From Comamonadaceae bacterium (lineage in GTDB: Bacteria; Pseudomonadota; Gammaproteobacteria; Burkholderiales; Burkholderiaceae_C), in contig JAHEBY010000118.1 in assembly GCA_024642025.1 (NCBI GenBank), forward strand, positions 1 to 7,923: a stretch of 7,923 bases of DNA, in the 5' to 3' direction. Positions 1-5,999 of this stretch are shown one piece after another. The translations under genes were made by a program, and so were the position numbers. Under the pieces are notes generated by a model. That model saw only the letters and a list, made by a program, of their open reading frames with translations. It was not told the DNA's origin and did no database searches. Each line of letters starts with the position of its first letter. The first letter of the stretch is position 1.

Positions 1-1
1 G

Positions 2-484
2 GTCAGCGCCCAGACATCGGCCGCCGAAGCCATGAAACACAAGCCAAACGGTATTTTTCTCTCCAACGGCCCGGGCGACCCGGAGCCGTGCGATTACGCC
101 ATTGCCGCTACGCGCGAGCTGATTGATTCAGGTATCCCCACGTTTGGCATATGCCTTGGCCACCAGATCATGGCTTTGGCCAGCGGCGCCAAAACCTTCA
201 AGATGAAGTTTGGTCACCATGGCGCCAACCATCCTGTGAAAGACCTTGATACTGGCCGCGTCAGCATCACCAGCCAGAACCATGGCTTTGCGGTGGATGA
301 AAAGTCTTTGCCTGCTAACCTGCGCCCCACCCACATCAGCCTGTTTGATCAAACCTTACAAGGCTTGGCCCGCACTGACAAGCCTGCCTTTTGTTTTCAG
401 GGGCATCCGGAAGCGTCACCCGGTCCTCAAGACATTGGCTACCTTTTTGACCGCTTCGTGGGCTTGATGGAGAACGCCGCATGA
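2..484 (+). CDS. carA: Carbamoyl-phosphate synthetase small (glutaminase) subunit, 3' part
   Basis: This is the C-terminal part of CarA, cut off by the left edge; the reading frame is open from base 2. CarA hydrolyses glutamine and passes ammonia through a tunnel to CarB, which makes carbamoyl phosphate for arginine and pyrimidine synthesis in the cytoplasm. The visible part is the class I glutamine amidotransferase domain. It shows LSNGPGDP (bases 59-82), the nucleophile loop GICLGHQ with the catalytic Cys at bases 152-154, the family motif KFGHHGANHPV, QNHGFAVD, and the catalytic His and Glu in QGHPEASPGP near the C-terminus. Similarity to E. coli CarA is high up to the end. The N-terminal small domain lies outside the window. 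The stop TGA (482-484) overlaps the ATG of the exporter gene as ATGA, which suggests translational coupling. No frameshift or missing active-site residue is visible. Confidence 0.97.
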   Translation, partial: VSAQTSAAEAMKHKPNGIFLSNGPGDPEPCDYAIAATRELIDSGIPTFGICLGHQIMALASGAKTFKMKFGHHGANHPVKDLDTGRVSITSQNHGFAVDEKSLPANLRPTHISLFDQTLQGLARTDKPAFCFQGHPEASPGPQDIGYLFDRFVGLMENAA

Positions 485-1158
485 GCTTCTATGGTGTGAC
501 CGATATCTGGTCTTATCTTCTGGGTGCCGTTGCCATCATTCTGTTGCCCGGCCCCAACTCGCTGTATGTGCTGTCGGTCGCCACCACGCGTGGTATCAGG
601 GCAGGTTTTCAGGGCGCTTTGGGGGTATTTGCGGGTGACTCCGTGTTGCTGCTGCTCACGGCGCTGGGTGCTGCCAGCGTGTTGCGCGCCCATCCGGGCC
701 TGTTCATGGTTGTCAAATATCTGGGTGCTGCCTACCTGGCATGGGTGGGGCTGAACCTGATCTGGGGCAGCTTGCAAAAATGGCGTTCGACGGGCCACGC
801 CTTGCCTGTGGCCGAAGCTTCGCAGCCATCCACGGCTGCGAAAAACCAGCAGATGGCCCAACCCTTCAAACGCGCCTTTGTAATCAGCCTGCTCAACCCC
901 AAGGCGATTCTCTTTCTGCTGTCTTTCTTTGTGCAGTTTATTGACCCTGCCTATGCGAGGCCGATGGTCCCGTTTTTAATCCTGAGCGCGATTGTCATGG
1001 CCTGTAGCGCGGTGTATCTGTCCGCCCTGATATTTGCCGGAACGCGGCTGGCCCAGACTTTTGCACGTCAGCAGCGCCTCTCAAGTGGGTTGTCCGGGGG
1101 TGTTGGTGGCCTGTTTGTGTGGTTTGGCGCCAAGCTGGCCAGTGCAAGTTTGAGTTGA
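481..1158 (+). CDS. leuE: LeuE/LysE (RhtB) family amino-acid exporter
   Basis: This is a 225-residue inner-membrane protein of the LysE/RhtB superfamily and aligns well with E. coli LeuE (leucine exporter, 212 aa). Shared features are the N-terminal YGVTDIWSYLLGA region, the PGPN motif at residues 23-26 in the first helix, GVFAGDSVL at about 48-56, KYLGAAYL at about 79-86, the NPKA motif at 139-142 and SFFVQFID at 148-155. About six hydrophobic segments are visible, near residues 10-32, 43-66, 72-96, 131-154, 163-186 and 203-222. The hydrophilic loop at about 98-129 is longer than in E. coli LeuE, and its DNA contains a strong hairpin. The start ATG overlaps the carA stop, with a GGAG ribosome binding site at 469-472 inside carA. 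carB follows after 28 bases. Family membership is firm. The actual substrate (leucine, another amino acid, or something tied to the arginine/pyrimidine branch) is not shown by the sequence, and the symbol is by similarity. Confidence 0.88.
   Translation: MSFYGVTDIWSYLLGAVAIILLPGPNSLYVLSVATTRGIRAGFQGALGVFAGDSVLLLLTALGAASVLRAHPGLFMVVKYLGAAYLAWVGLNLIWGSLQKWRSTGHALPVAEASQPSTAAKNQQMAQPFKRAFVISLLNPKAILFLLSFFVQFIDPAYARPMVPFLILSAIVMACSAVYLSALIFAGTRLAQTFARQQRLSSGLSGGVGGLFVWFGAKLASASLS
813..842. repeat. Palindrome plus 9-bp hairpin inside leuE
   Basis: Bases 819-827 (TTCGCAGCC) and 834-842 (GGCTGCGAA) are perfect inverted repeats with a 6-base loop ATCCAC. The left arm overlaps a second perfect palindrome, CGAAGCTTCG at 813-822, so two alternative structures compete. 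The element lies in frame in the variable hydrophilic loop of the exporter (about residues 112-121) and adds no stop. It is followed by A5 rather than a T tract on the plus strand, so it is not an intrinsic terminator in the operon direction. It could be an mRNA structure, a small palindromic insertion, or chance in a poorly conserved loop. Confidence 0.6.
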
Positions 1159-1186
1159 ATAGAGAGAGAAGTAGAGAGCAGCAGAA

Positions 1187-4100
1187 ATGCCAAAACGTAC
1201 AGATATAAAAAGCATACTGATCATCGGGGCGGGACCCATCATCATCGGACAGGCCTGCGAGTTTGACTATTCGGGCGTTCAAGCCTGCAAGGCGTTGCGC
1301 GAAGAGGGCTTCAAAGTCATCCTGATCAACAGCAATCCTGCCACGATCATGACGGACCCGGCTACGGCCGATGTCACCTACATTGAGCCCATCACCTGGC
1401 AAACGGTAGAAAAGATCATTGCCAAGGAGCAGCCTGACGCCATTCTGCCTACCATGGGTGGGCAGACGGCGCTGAACTGCGCGCTCGACCTGTGGCACAA
1501 CGGGGTGCTGGACAAATACAAAGGCGCTGCAACAGGGCGCCCGATCGAACTGATCGGCGCGAAGCCTGAGGCCATTGACAAGGCGGAAGACCGTCTCAAG
1601 TTCAAAGATGCGATGACGCATATTGGACTTGGATCCGCTCGTTCGGGTATCGCCCACAGCATGGATGAGGCATGGACGGTGCAGAAAACGCTGGGTTTTC
1701 CCACGGTGATCCGGCCCAGTTTCACACTCGGTGGCACTGGCGGCGGGATCGCCTATAACTCCGAGGAGTTCGAGACCATTTGCAAACGCGGCCTTGAAGC
1801 GTCGCCCACCAATGAGTTGTTGATTGAGGAGTCGCTCTTGGGCTGGAAAGAGTTTGAAATGGAGGTTGTTCGTGACAAGGCAGACAACTGCATTATCGTC
1901 TGCTCCATTGAAAACCTTGACCCCATGGGCGTTCACACAGGCGATTCGATTACGGTGGCGCCAGCGCAAACCCTGACTGACAAGGAATACCAGATTCTTC
2001 GGAATGCATCTCTCGCCGTGCTGCGCGAGATTGGCGTGGACACCGGAGGTTCCAATGTTCAGTTTGCGATCAACCCGCAAGATGGTCGCATGGTCGTGAT
2101 CGAGATGAACCCGCGTGTCAGCCGATCCAGCGCGCTGGCGTCCAAGGCCACTGGTTTCCCGATTGCCAAGGTCGCAGCCAAGCTGGCCGTGGGCTACACG
2201 CTGGATGAGTTGCGCAACGAAATTACCGGTGGTGCTACGCCCGCAAGTTTTGAACCGAGCATTGACTACGTGGTGACCAAGATTCCGCGTTTTGCCTTTG
2301 AAAAGTTTCCGCTGGCCGACAGCCGCCTGACCACCCAGATGAAGAGTGTGGGTGAGGTGATGGCCATGGGGCGAACCTTTCAGGAGTCGTTTCAGAAAGC
2401 CTTACGCGGACTTGAAGTCGGCGTGGATGGCATGAACGAAAAAACCCAGGACCGCGAGGTGCTTGAGAAGGAGCTGGGTGAGCCAGGCCCTGAACGCATC
2501 TGGTACGTGGGCGACGCCTTTGCGCAGGGGATGAGCGTTGATGAGGTTTTTGCGCTGACCAAAATCGACCCATGGTTTTTGACACAAATCGAGCAGATCG
2601 TGAAGATCGAGCTGGAAATCGAGCGCCTTCCAGCGCCAGACAGCGGCAATTCGCTGGACCGTATCGATGCCGCTACGCTGCGAAGCCTGAAGCAAAAGGG
2701 CTTTTCGGACCGTCGGCTGGCCAAGCAGTTCAAAACCACCGATCGCGCGGTGCGCGAAAAGCGCCGCGCACTGGGCGTGAGGCCGGTTTACAAGCGGGTG
2801 GATACCTGCGCGGCCGAATTTTCGACCAACACCGCCTACATGTATTCCACCTATGAGGCTGAGGGGTCAGAGTGCGAAGCGGCGCCAACTGACAAAAAGA
2901 AAATTATGGTGCTGGGCGGTGGCCCCAACCGGATCGGCCAGGGGATCGAGTTCGACTACTGTTGCGTGCATGCGGCACTCGCCATGCGCGAGGATGGTTA
3001 CGAAACCATCATGGTCAATTGCAATCCCGAAACCGTCTCCACCGATTACGACACCAGCGACCGGCTCTACTTTGAGCCACTCACGCTGGAAGACGTGCTG
3101 GAAATTGTCGATCTGGAAAAGCCGCTGGGCGTGATCGTGCAATACGGCGGCCAGACGCCCTTGAAACTGGCGCTTGACCTCGAAGCCAACGGCGTGCCCA
3201 TCATCGGCACGTCGCCCGACATGATTGATGCCGCTGAAGACCGTGAGCGTTTTCAGAAACTGCTGCATGAACTCAAGTTGCGCCAGCCGCCCAATGCCAC
3301 CGCCCGTACCGAGCCTGAGGCGCTGGAGAAGGCTGCAGCGCTAGGCTATCCGCTGGTGGTACGCCCCAGCTATGTGCTCGGTGGCCGCGCCATGGAGATC
3401 GTGCACGAGCAGCGTGACCTTGAGCGCTACATGCGTGAAGCGGTCAAGGTCAGCCATGATTCACCGGTTCTGCTGGACCGGTTTTTGAATGACGCAACCG
3501 AATGTGACGTGGATTGCCTGCGGGACGCCACGGGTCAGACCTTTATCGGTGGCGTGATGGAGCACATTGAAGAAGCTGGCGTGCACAGTGGAGACTCCGC
3601 CTGTTCGCTGCCTCCATATTCGCTCAGCGCCTCCACGGTGACTGAGATCAAGCGCCAAAGTGCGGCCATGGCGGCTTCCCTGAACGTGGTGGGTCTGATG
3701 AATGTGCAATTCGCGATTCAGTCCGTAGATGGGCAGGACGTCATCTACGTGCTGGAAGTGAACCCGCGTGCCTCGCGCACGGTGCCATTTGTCAGCAAGG
3801 CTACCGGCATTCAACTGGCCAAGGTGGCAGCACGCTGCATGGTTGGGCAGTCTCTGGCGTCGCAGGGCATCAGCGACGAGGTGACGCCGCCGTATTTCAG
3901 CGTAAAAGAGGCGGTGTTCCCGTTCGTCAAGTTTCCGGGCGTGGACACCATTCTCGGGCCCGAGATGAAATCCACCGGCGAGGTGATGGGCGTTGGCAAG
4001 ACTTTTGGTGAGGCTTTCGTCAAATCTCAAATCGGCGCCGGCACCCGGTTGCCGCGCTCAGGCAAGGTATTCATTTCGGTCAAGCAGGCCGATAAACCCG

Positions 4101-4462
4101 GCGCCGTGCAATTGGCCCGCGGGCTGTCGGCCATGAAATTTGATCTGATTGCCACCAAGGGTACGGCTGCCGCCATCAATGCCGCAGGCATCACGTGCGA
4201 GGTGGTGAACAAGGTGGCAGAGGGGCGTCCACACATTGTGGATATGATCAAAAATGACGAAATAGCGCTCGTCATCAATACCGTGGAGGAGCGCCGCAAC
4301 GCCATTGCCGATTCCCGACAAATCCGGACATCGGCGCTGTTGGCGCGCGTAAACACCATCACGACCATTGCTGGCGCCGAGGCGGCTGTCGAGGGTATGA
4401 AATACCTCGACGATCTGGACGTTTACTCCATCCAGCAGCTGCACAAGCAACTCTTGGCATAA
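1187..4462 (+). CDS. carB: Carbamoyl-phosphate synthetase large subunit
   Basis: This is a complete 1091-residue CarB, against 1073 in E. coli. It uses ammonia from CarA, bicarbonate and two ATP to make carbamoyl phosphate. The start MPKRTDIKSILI is the family's standard N-terminus. The carboxyphosphate half (about 1-410) has a GAGPIIIGQACEFDYSG nucleotide loop, RPSFTLGGTGGG from Arg176, HTGDSITVAPAQ and EMNPRVSRSSALASK. An oligomerisation region follows (about 411-565). The carbamoyl-phosphate half (about 570-950) repeats the fold with GGGPNRIGQGIEFDY near 576, RPSYVLGGRAMEIV from Arg726, EHIEEAGVHSGDSACSLP and EVNPRASRTVPFVSK. From about 958 comes the MGS-like allosteric domain, with the ATKGTA, VNKV and EGRPHI stretches typical of the UMP/ornithine/IMP-regulated enzyme. 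Most of the extra length is a roughly 7-residue insertion near residue 115 plus several small ones. The 28-base gap after leuE is purine-rich, with TAGAGAG twice (1160-1166, 1172-1178); it lacks a classical GGAG and probably serves as ribosome binding site. No key residue appears lost. Confidence 0.99.
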   Translation: MPKRTDIKSILIIGAGPIIIGQACEFDYSGVQACKALREEGFKVILINSNPATIMTDPATADVTYIEPITWQTVEKIIAKEQPDAILPTMGGQTALNCALDLWHNGVLDKYKGAATGRPIELIGAKPEAIDKAEDRLKFKDAMTHIGLGSARSGIAHSMDEAWTVQKTLGFPTVIRPSFTLGGTGGGIAYNSEEFETICKRGLEASPTNELLIEESLLGWKEFEMEVVRDKADNCIIVCSIENLDPMGVHTGDSITVAPAQTLTDKEYQILRNASLAVLREIGVDTGGSNVQFAINPQDGRMVVIEMNPRVSRSSALASKATGFPIAKVAAKLAVGYTLDELRNEITGGATPASFEPSIDYVVTKIPRFAFEKFPLADSRLTTQMKSVGEVMAMGRTFQESFQKALRGLEVGVDGMNEKTQDREVLEKELGEPGPERIWYVGDAFAQGMSVDEVFALTKIDPWFLTQIEQIVKIELEIERLPAPDSGNSLDRIDAATLRSLKQKGFSDRRLAKQFKTTDRAVREKRRALGVRPVYKRVDTCAAEFSTNTAYMYSTYEAEGSECEAAPTDKKKIMVLGGGPNRIGQGIEFDYCCVHAALAMREDGYETIMVNCNPETVSTDYDTSDRLYFEPLTLEDVLEIVDLEKPLGVIVQYGGQTPLKLALDLEANGVPIIGTSPDMIDAAEDRERFQKLLHELKLRQPPNATARTEPEALEKAAALGYPLVVRPSYVLGGRAMEIVHEQRDLERYMREAVKVSHDSPVLLDRFLNDATECDVDCLRDATGQTFIGGVMEHIEEAGVHSGDSACSLPPYSLSASTVTEIKRQSAAMAASLNVVGLMNVQFAIQSVDGQDVIYVLEVNPRASRTVPFVSKATGIQLAKVAARCMVGQSLASQGISDEVTPPYFSVKEAVFPFVKFPGVDTILGPEMKSTGEVMGVGKTFGEAFVKSQIGAGTRLPRSGKVFISVKQADKPGAVQLARGLSAMKFDLIATKGTAAAINAAGITCEVVNKVAEGRPHIVDMIKNDEIALVINTVEERRNAIADSRQIRTSALLARVNTITTIAGAEAAVEGMKYLDDLDVYSIQQLHKQLLA

Positions 4463-4477
4463 TTTCAGGGATTCTTT

Positions 4478-4513
4478 GGGGACAGCGCGGCGCGCAGGTG
4501 CTGTTCTGTCCCC
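4478..4513. repeat. REP-like inverted repeat between carB and greA
   Basis: GGGGACAG (4478-4485) and CTGTCCCC (4506-4513) are perfect 8-bp inverted arms around a 20-base GC-rich spacer. Inside, ACAGC (4482-4486) can alternatively pair with GCTGT (4500-4504). No T tract follows, so it is not a standard intrinsic terminator. GGGGACAG/CTGTCCCC arms resemble the short palindromes associated with REP-type transposases (RAYT) in many proteobacteria; that link is from memory and unchecked. It ends 23 bases before the greA ATG, so in a carB-greA transcript it would fold just upstream of the greA ribosome binding region. Confidence 0.6.
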
Positions 4514-4536
4514 GCTACCTTTTGACGACGGAAACC

Positions 4537-5013
4537 ATGGCAACTTTACCCATTACCAAGCGCGGCGCAGAAAAGCTCAAGGCCGAACTGCATAAACTCA
4601 AAACAGTCGATCGTCCGTGGGTGATTGGCGCCATTGCCGAGGCGCGTGCCCAGGGTGATTTGAGTGAAAACGCCGAATACGAGGCCGCCAAAGACAGGCA
4701 GGGCTTTATTGAAGGCCGCATTCAGGAGGTTGAAGGCAAGCTGTCAGCCGCTCAAATTATCGACCCCGCAGCAGTGAACGCAGACGGAAAGATTGTCTTT
4801 GGAACCACGGTTGAGCTTGAAGACGAAGACTCCGGCCAGGTAGTCAAGTATCAAATCGTGGGGGAAGACGAAGCCGATTTAAAGCTGGGTCTGATCAACA
4901 TTGGCTCGCCAATTGCCCGCGCCCTGATCGGTAAAGAGGTTGGAGACACCGCGGAAGTTCAGGCGCCGGGCGGCGTCAAGCACTATGAAGTCATAGCGGT
5001 TCACTACATCTGA
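4537..5013 (+). CDS. greA: Transcription elongation factor GreA
   Basis: This is a 158-residue protein, the same length as E. coli GreA. It enters the RNA polymerase secondary channel and stimulates cleavage of backtracked RNA. The N-terminal coiled coil (about 1-75) carries GDLSENAEY, with the two tip acidic residues at Asp41 and Glu44 exactly as in E. coli. The C-terminal FKBP-like domain (about 80-158) shows IVGEDEAD, SPIARALIGKEVGD and a final PGG-VKHYEVIAV stretch. I chose ATG 4537 over the in-frame GTG at 4498 because the former gives the family length and N-terminus, and the extension would run through the palindrome. The ribosome binding site is weak (ACGGAAA, 4528-4534). A separate promoter is not obvious in the 74-base gap after carB, so read-through from the carAB operon is possible. 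Confidence 0.97.
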   Translation: MATLPITKRGAEKLKAELHKLKTVDRPWVIGAIAEARAQGDLSENAEYEAAKDRQGFIEGRIQEVEGKLSAAQIIDPAAVNADGKIVFGTTVELEDEDSGQVVKYQIVGEDEADLKLGLINIGSPIARALIGKEVGDTAEVQAPGGVKHYEVIAVHYI

Positions 5014-5017
5014 TCCC

Positions 5018-5446
5018 GTGCATCAGCGGTTGGCTTTTTTTTCGGCATGCCTGTGGTGGGGGTCGCTCACGACCATCGGTTTTTTGGTCGTACCCATGCT
5101 GTTTGCCAATTTGCCGACCCCTTCAATGGCCGGAAACATGGCCGCGAGGCTCTTTTCAGCGCAAACGTGGGTAGGTGGCGCCTGCGGACTCGTGCTGCTG
5201 CTTATTTTTATAAGAAATAGACCTTTAGCCCCCGTGGAATATGCGCCAGTAGCTATCAGTTTTGTAGTATTTGGTCTGCTGATGGTGATGCTTCTGGAAT
5301 ATGCCGTCGCGCCGAGAATCGTCGCCAGAGAGAATTTGCGTTTGTGGCACACGGCCGGCAGCGCCATGTATCTGGCGCAGTGGTTCTGTGCCGGTGCGGT
5401 TTTGTGGCGGTTGACCAGCTCCCGCATTGATGCAGGAGCGAATTAG
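5018..5446 (+). CDS. DUF4149-type small membrane protein
   Basis: This 142-residue protein of unknown function matches what I remember of DUF4149 proteins, which in Burkholderiales often sit between greA and yhbY. Four hydrophobic segments are visible, at about 7-29, 50-65, 77-96 and 112-131. Recognisable stretches are WWGSLTTIGFLVVP, MAARLFSAQTWVG, EYAVAPRIVARENLRLWH and SAMYLAQWFCAG. The start is GTG 5018, 4 bases after the greA stop. An in-frame TAG at 4994-4996 limits upstream choices, and TTG 5030 is the only near alternative. No clear Shine-Dalgarno is present, so coupling to greA is likely. Codons 6-8 lie in a run of eight Ts (5035-5042). Residues 62-86 are encoded by an AT-rich stretch with codons unlike the neighbours (ATA, AGA twice, TTA, GTA three times) that looks repeat-derived. 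The stop is 6 bases from the convergent yhbY stop. Molecular role unknown. Confidence 0.85.
   Translation: MHQRLAFFSACLWWGSLTTIGFLVVPMLFANLPTPSMAGNMAARLFSAQTWVGGACGLVLLLIFIRNRPLAPVEYAPVAISFVVFGLLMVMLLEYAVAPRIVARENLRLWHTAGSAMYLAQWFCAGAVLWRLTSSRIDAGAN
5201..5275. repeat. AT-rich segment resembling a Comamonadaceae dispersed repeat
   Basis: By hand count, 28 of these 75 bases are G or C (about 37%), well below the flanking coding DNA. It starts with a 5-bp hairpin, CTTAT (5201-5205) and ATAAG (5210-5214) around TTTT. It ends with an imperfect one, GCTAT (5252-5256) facing GTAGT (5264-5268), with two G-U pairs. The middle (5218-5250, reading AGACCTTTAGCC and then GGAATATGCGCC) resembles a short repeat I remember from Polaromonas, Rhodoferax and Acidovorax genomes, which contains a GGCTAGAGG-like and a GCGCATATTCC-like core. 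It stays in frame and encodes DUF4149 residues 62-86. The repeat identity is from memory and the ends are approximate. Confidence 0.5.
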
Positions 5447-5452
5447 GCGCGT

Positions 5453-5926
5453 TCAGGTCTGGCTGCGTTTCTTCACGCTGATCTGCTTGGGTTTTGACCG
5501 CTTGACCTGACCACCCGCCGTGAGGCGCTGATTGCCCAGCACGCGCAGTGTTTTGACTTCTGGACGCTGGCCGCCACGTTTGCTGTATTTCAGCACCTTG
5601 AAGTCACGCGGCCCGGGCATGCGGTCTTCATCAAGCACTTTTTCTTTGGCAGGCGTGGGGCGCCATAGAACCAGTAGTTTGCCAATGTGCTGGATTGGAG
5701 CCGCACTGAGTTCGTCGGCCAGTGCCTGGAACATGGTTTCGCGCGCTGCCCGGTCATCGGAAAATACGCGGACCTTGATGAGGCCATGGGCATTGAGGGC
5801 AAGATCGGCCTCGTTGCGGACGGCGGCCGTCAGGCCATCGCCGCCGATCATGACGACCGGGTCAAGGTGGTGGGCCGCGGCGCGGTAGTCTTTGCGCTGG
5901 GCAGGAGTTAGTTGTATTTGAGCCAT
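5453..5926 (-). CDS. yhbY: YhbY family ribosome-assembly RNA-binding protein
   Basis: This 157-residue protein has an N-terminal CRS1-YhbY (CRM) domain at about 4-92 and a basic tail. In E. coli the 97-residue YhbY associates with the pre-50S ribosomal subunit. Aligning stretches are LTPAQRKDYRAAAHHLDPVV, the GxxG loop GGDG at 28-31 followed by LTAAV, ALNAHGLIKVRV, the AARET helix and IGKLLVLWRPT at 81-91. The tail from 94 to 157 is unlike E. coli YhbY; by hand count 19 of 64 residues are Lys or Arg, ending in KQISVKKRSQT. I chose the ATG at 5926-5924 because it places the domain at the family's usual N-terminus; a longer in-frame start near 6055 would overlap rlmE and is not supported. No Shine-Dalgarno is visible, but GATAAT lies 6 bases upstream of the ATG, so the mRNA could be leaderless. 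It is divergent from rlmE and convergent with the DUF4149 gene. Confidence 0.93.
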   Translation of the reverse strand: MAQIQLTPAQRKDYRAAAHHLDPVVMIGGDGLTAAVRNEADLALNAHGLIKVRVFSDDRAARETMFQALADELSAAPIQHIGKLLVLWRPTPAKEKVLDEDRMPGPRDFKVLKYSKRGGQRPEVKTLRVLGNQRLTAGGQVKRSKPKQISVKKRSQT

Positions 5927-5999
5927 GACCGTATTATCGAATGAATGAAGGTCATCCGGGGATTGGTCCGCGGCCGAACCGCGTTTCAGGAAAAGTAGT
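5927..5999. promoter_or_regulatory. Divergent yhbY/rlmE promoter region (putative)
   Basis: These 73 bases separate the two divergent starts. At 5932-5938 the sequence TATTATC reads as TATTAT on the plus strand and, from 5938 to 5933, as GATAAT on the minus strand; each matches TATAAT at 5 of 6 positions. For yhbY the box ends 6 bases before the ATG, so transcription would begin at or next to the start codon. For rlmE the predicted start is near 5944, leaving a leader of about 56 bases that contains the AGGA site at 5988-5991, 8 bases before the GTG. I found no good -35 hexamer for either direction, so the call is tentative. Confidence 0.4.

Noticed and set aside
995..2080. Long minus-strand open frame (361 codons) opposite the end of leuE and the start of carB
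   Set aside because: It lies opposite strongly conserved CarB codons, its composition (many Arg, His, Gln) is typical of an antisense shadow in GC-rich DNA, and it resembles no family I know.
3461..4030. Minus-strand open frame of 189 codons inside carB
   Set aside because: It is a shadow of the conserved carbamoyl-phosphate half of CarB, with no recognisable domain.
4498..4536. GTG 4498 as an upstream greA start
   Set aside because: It would add 13 residues not found in the family and run through the palindrome; ATG 4537 gives the exact 158-residue length with D41 and E44 in register.
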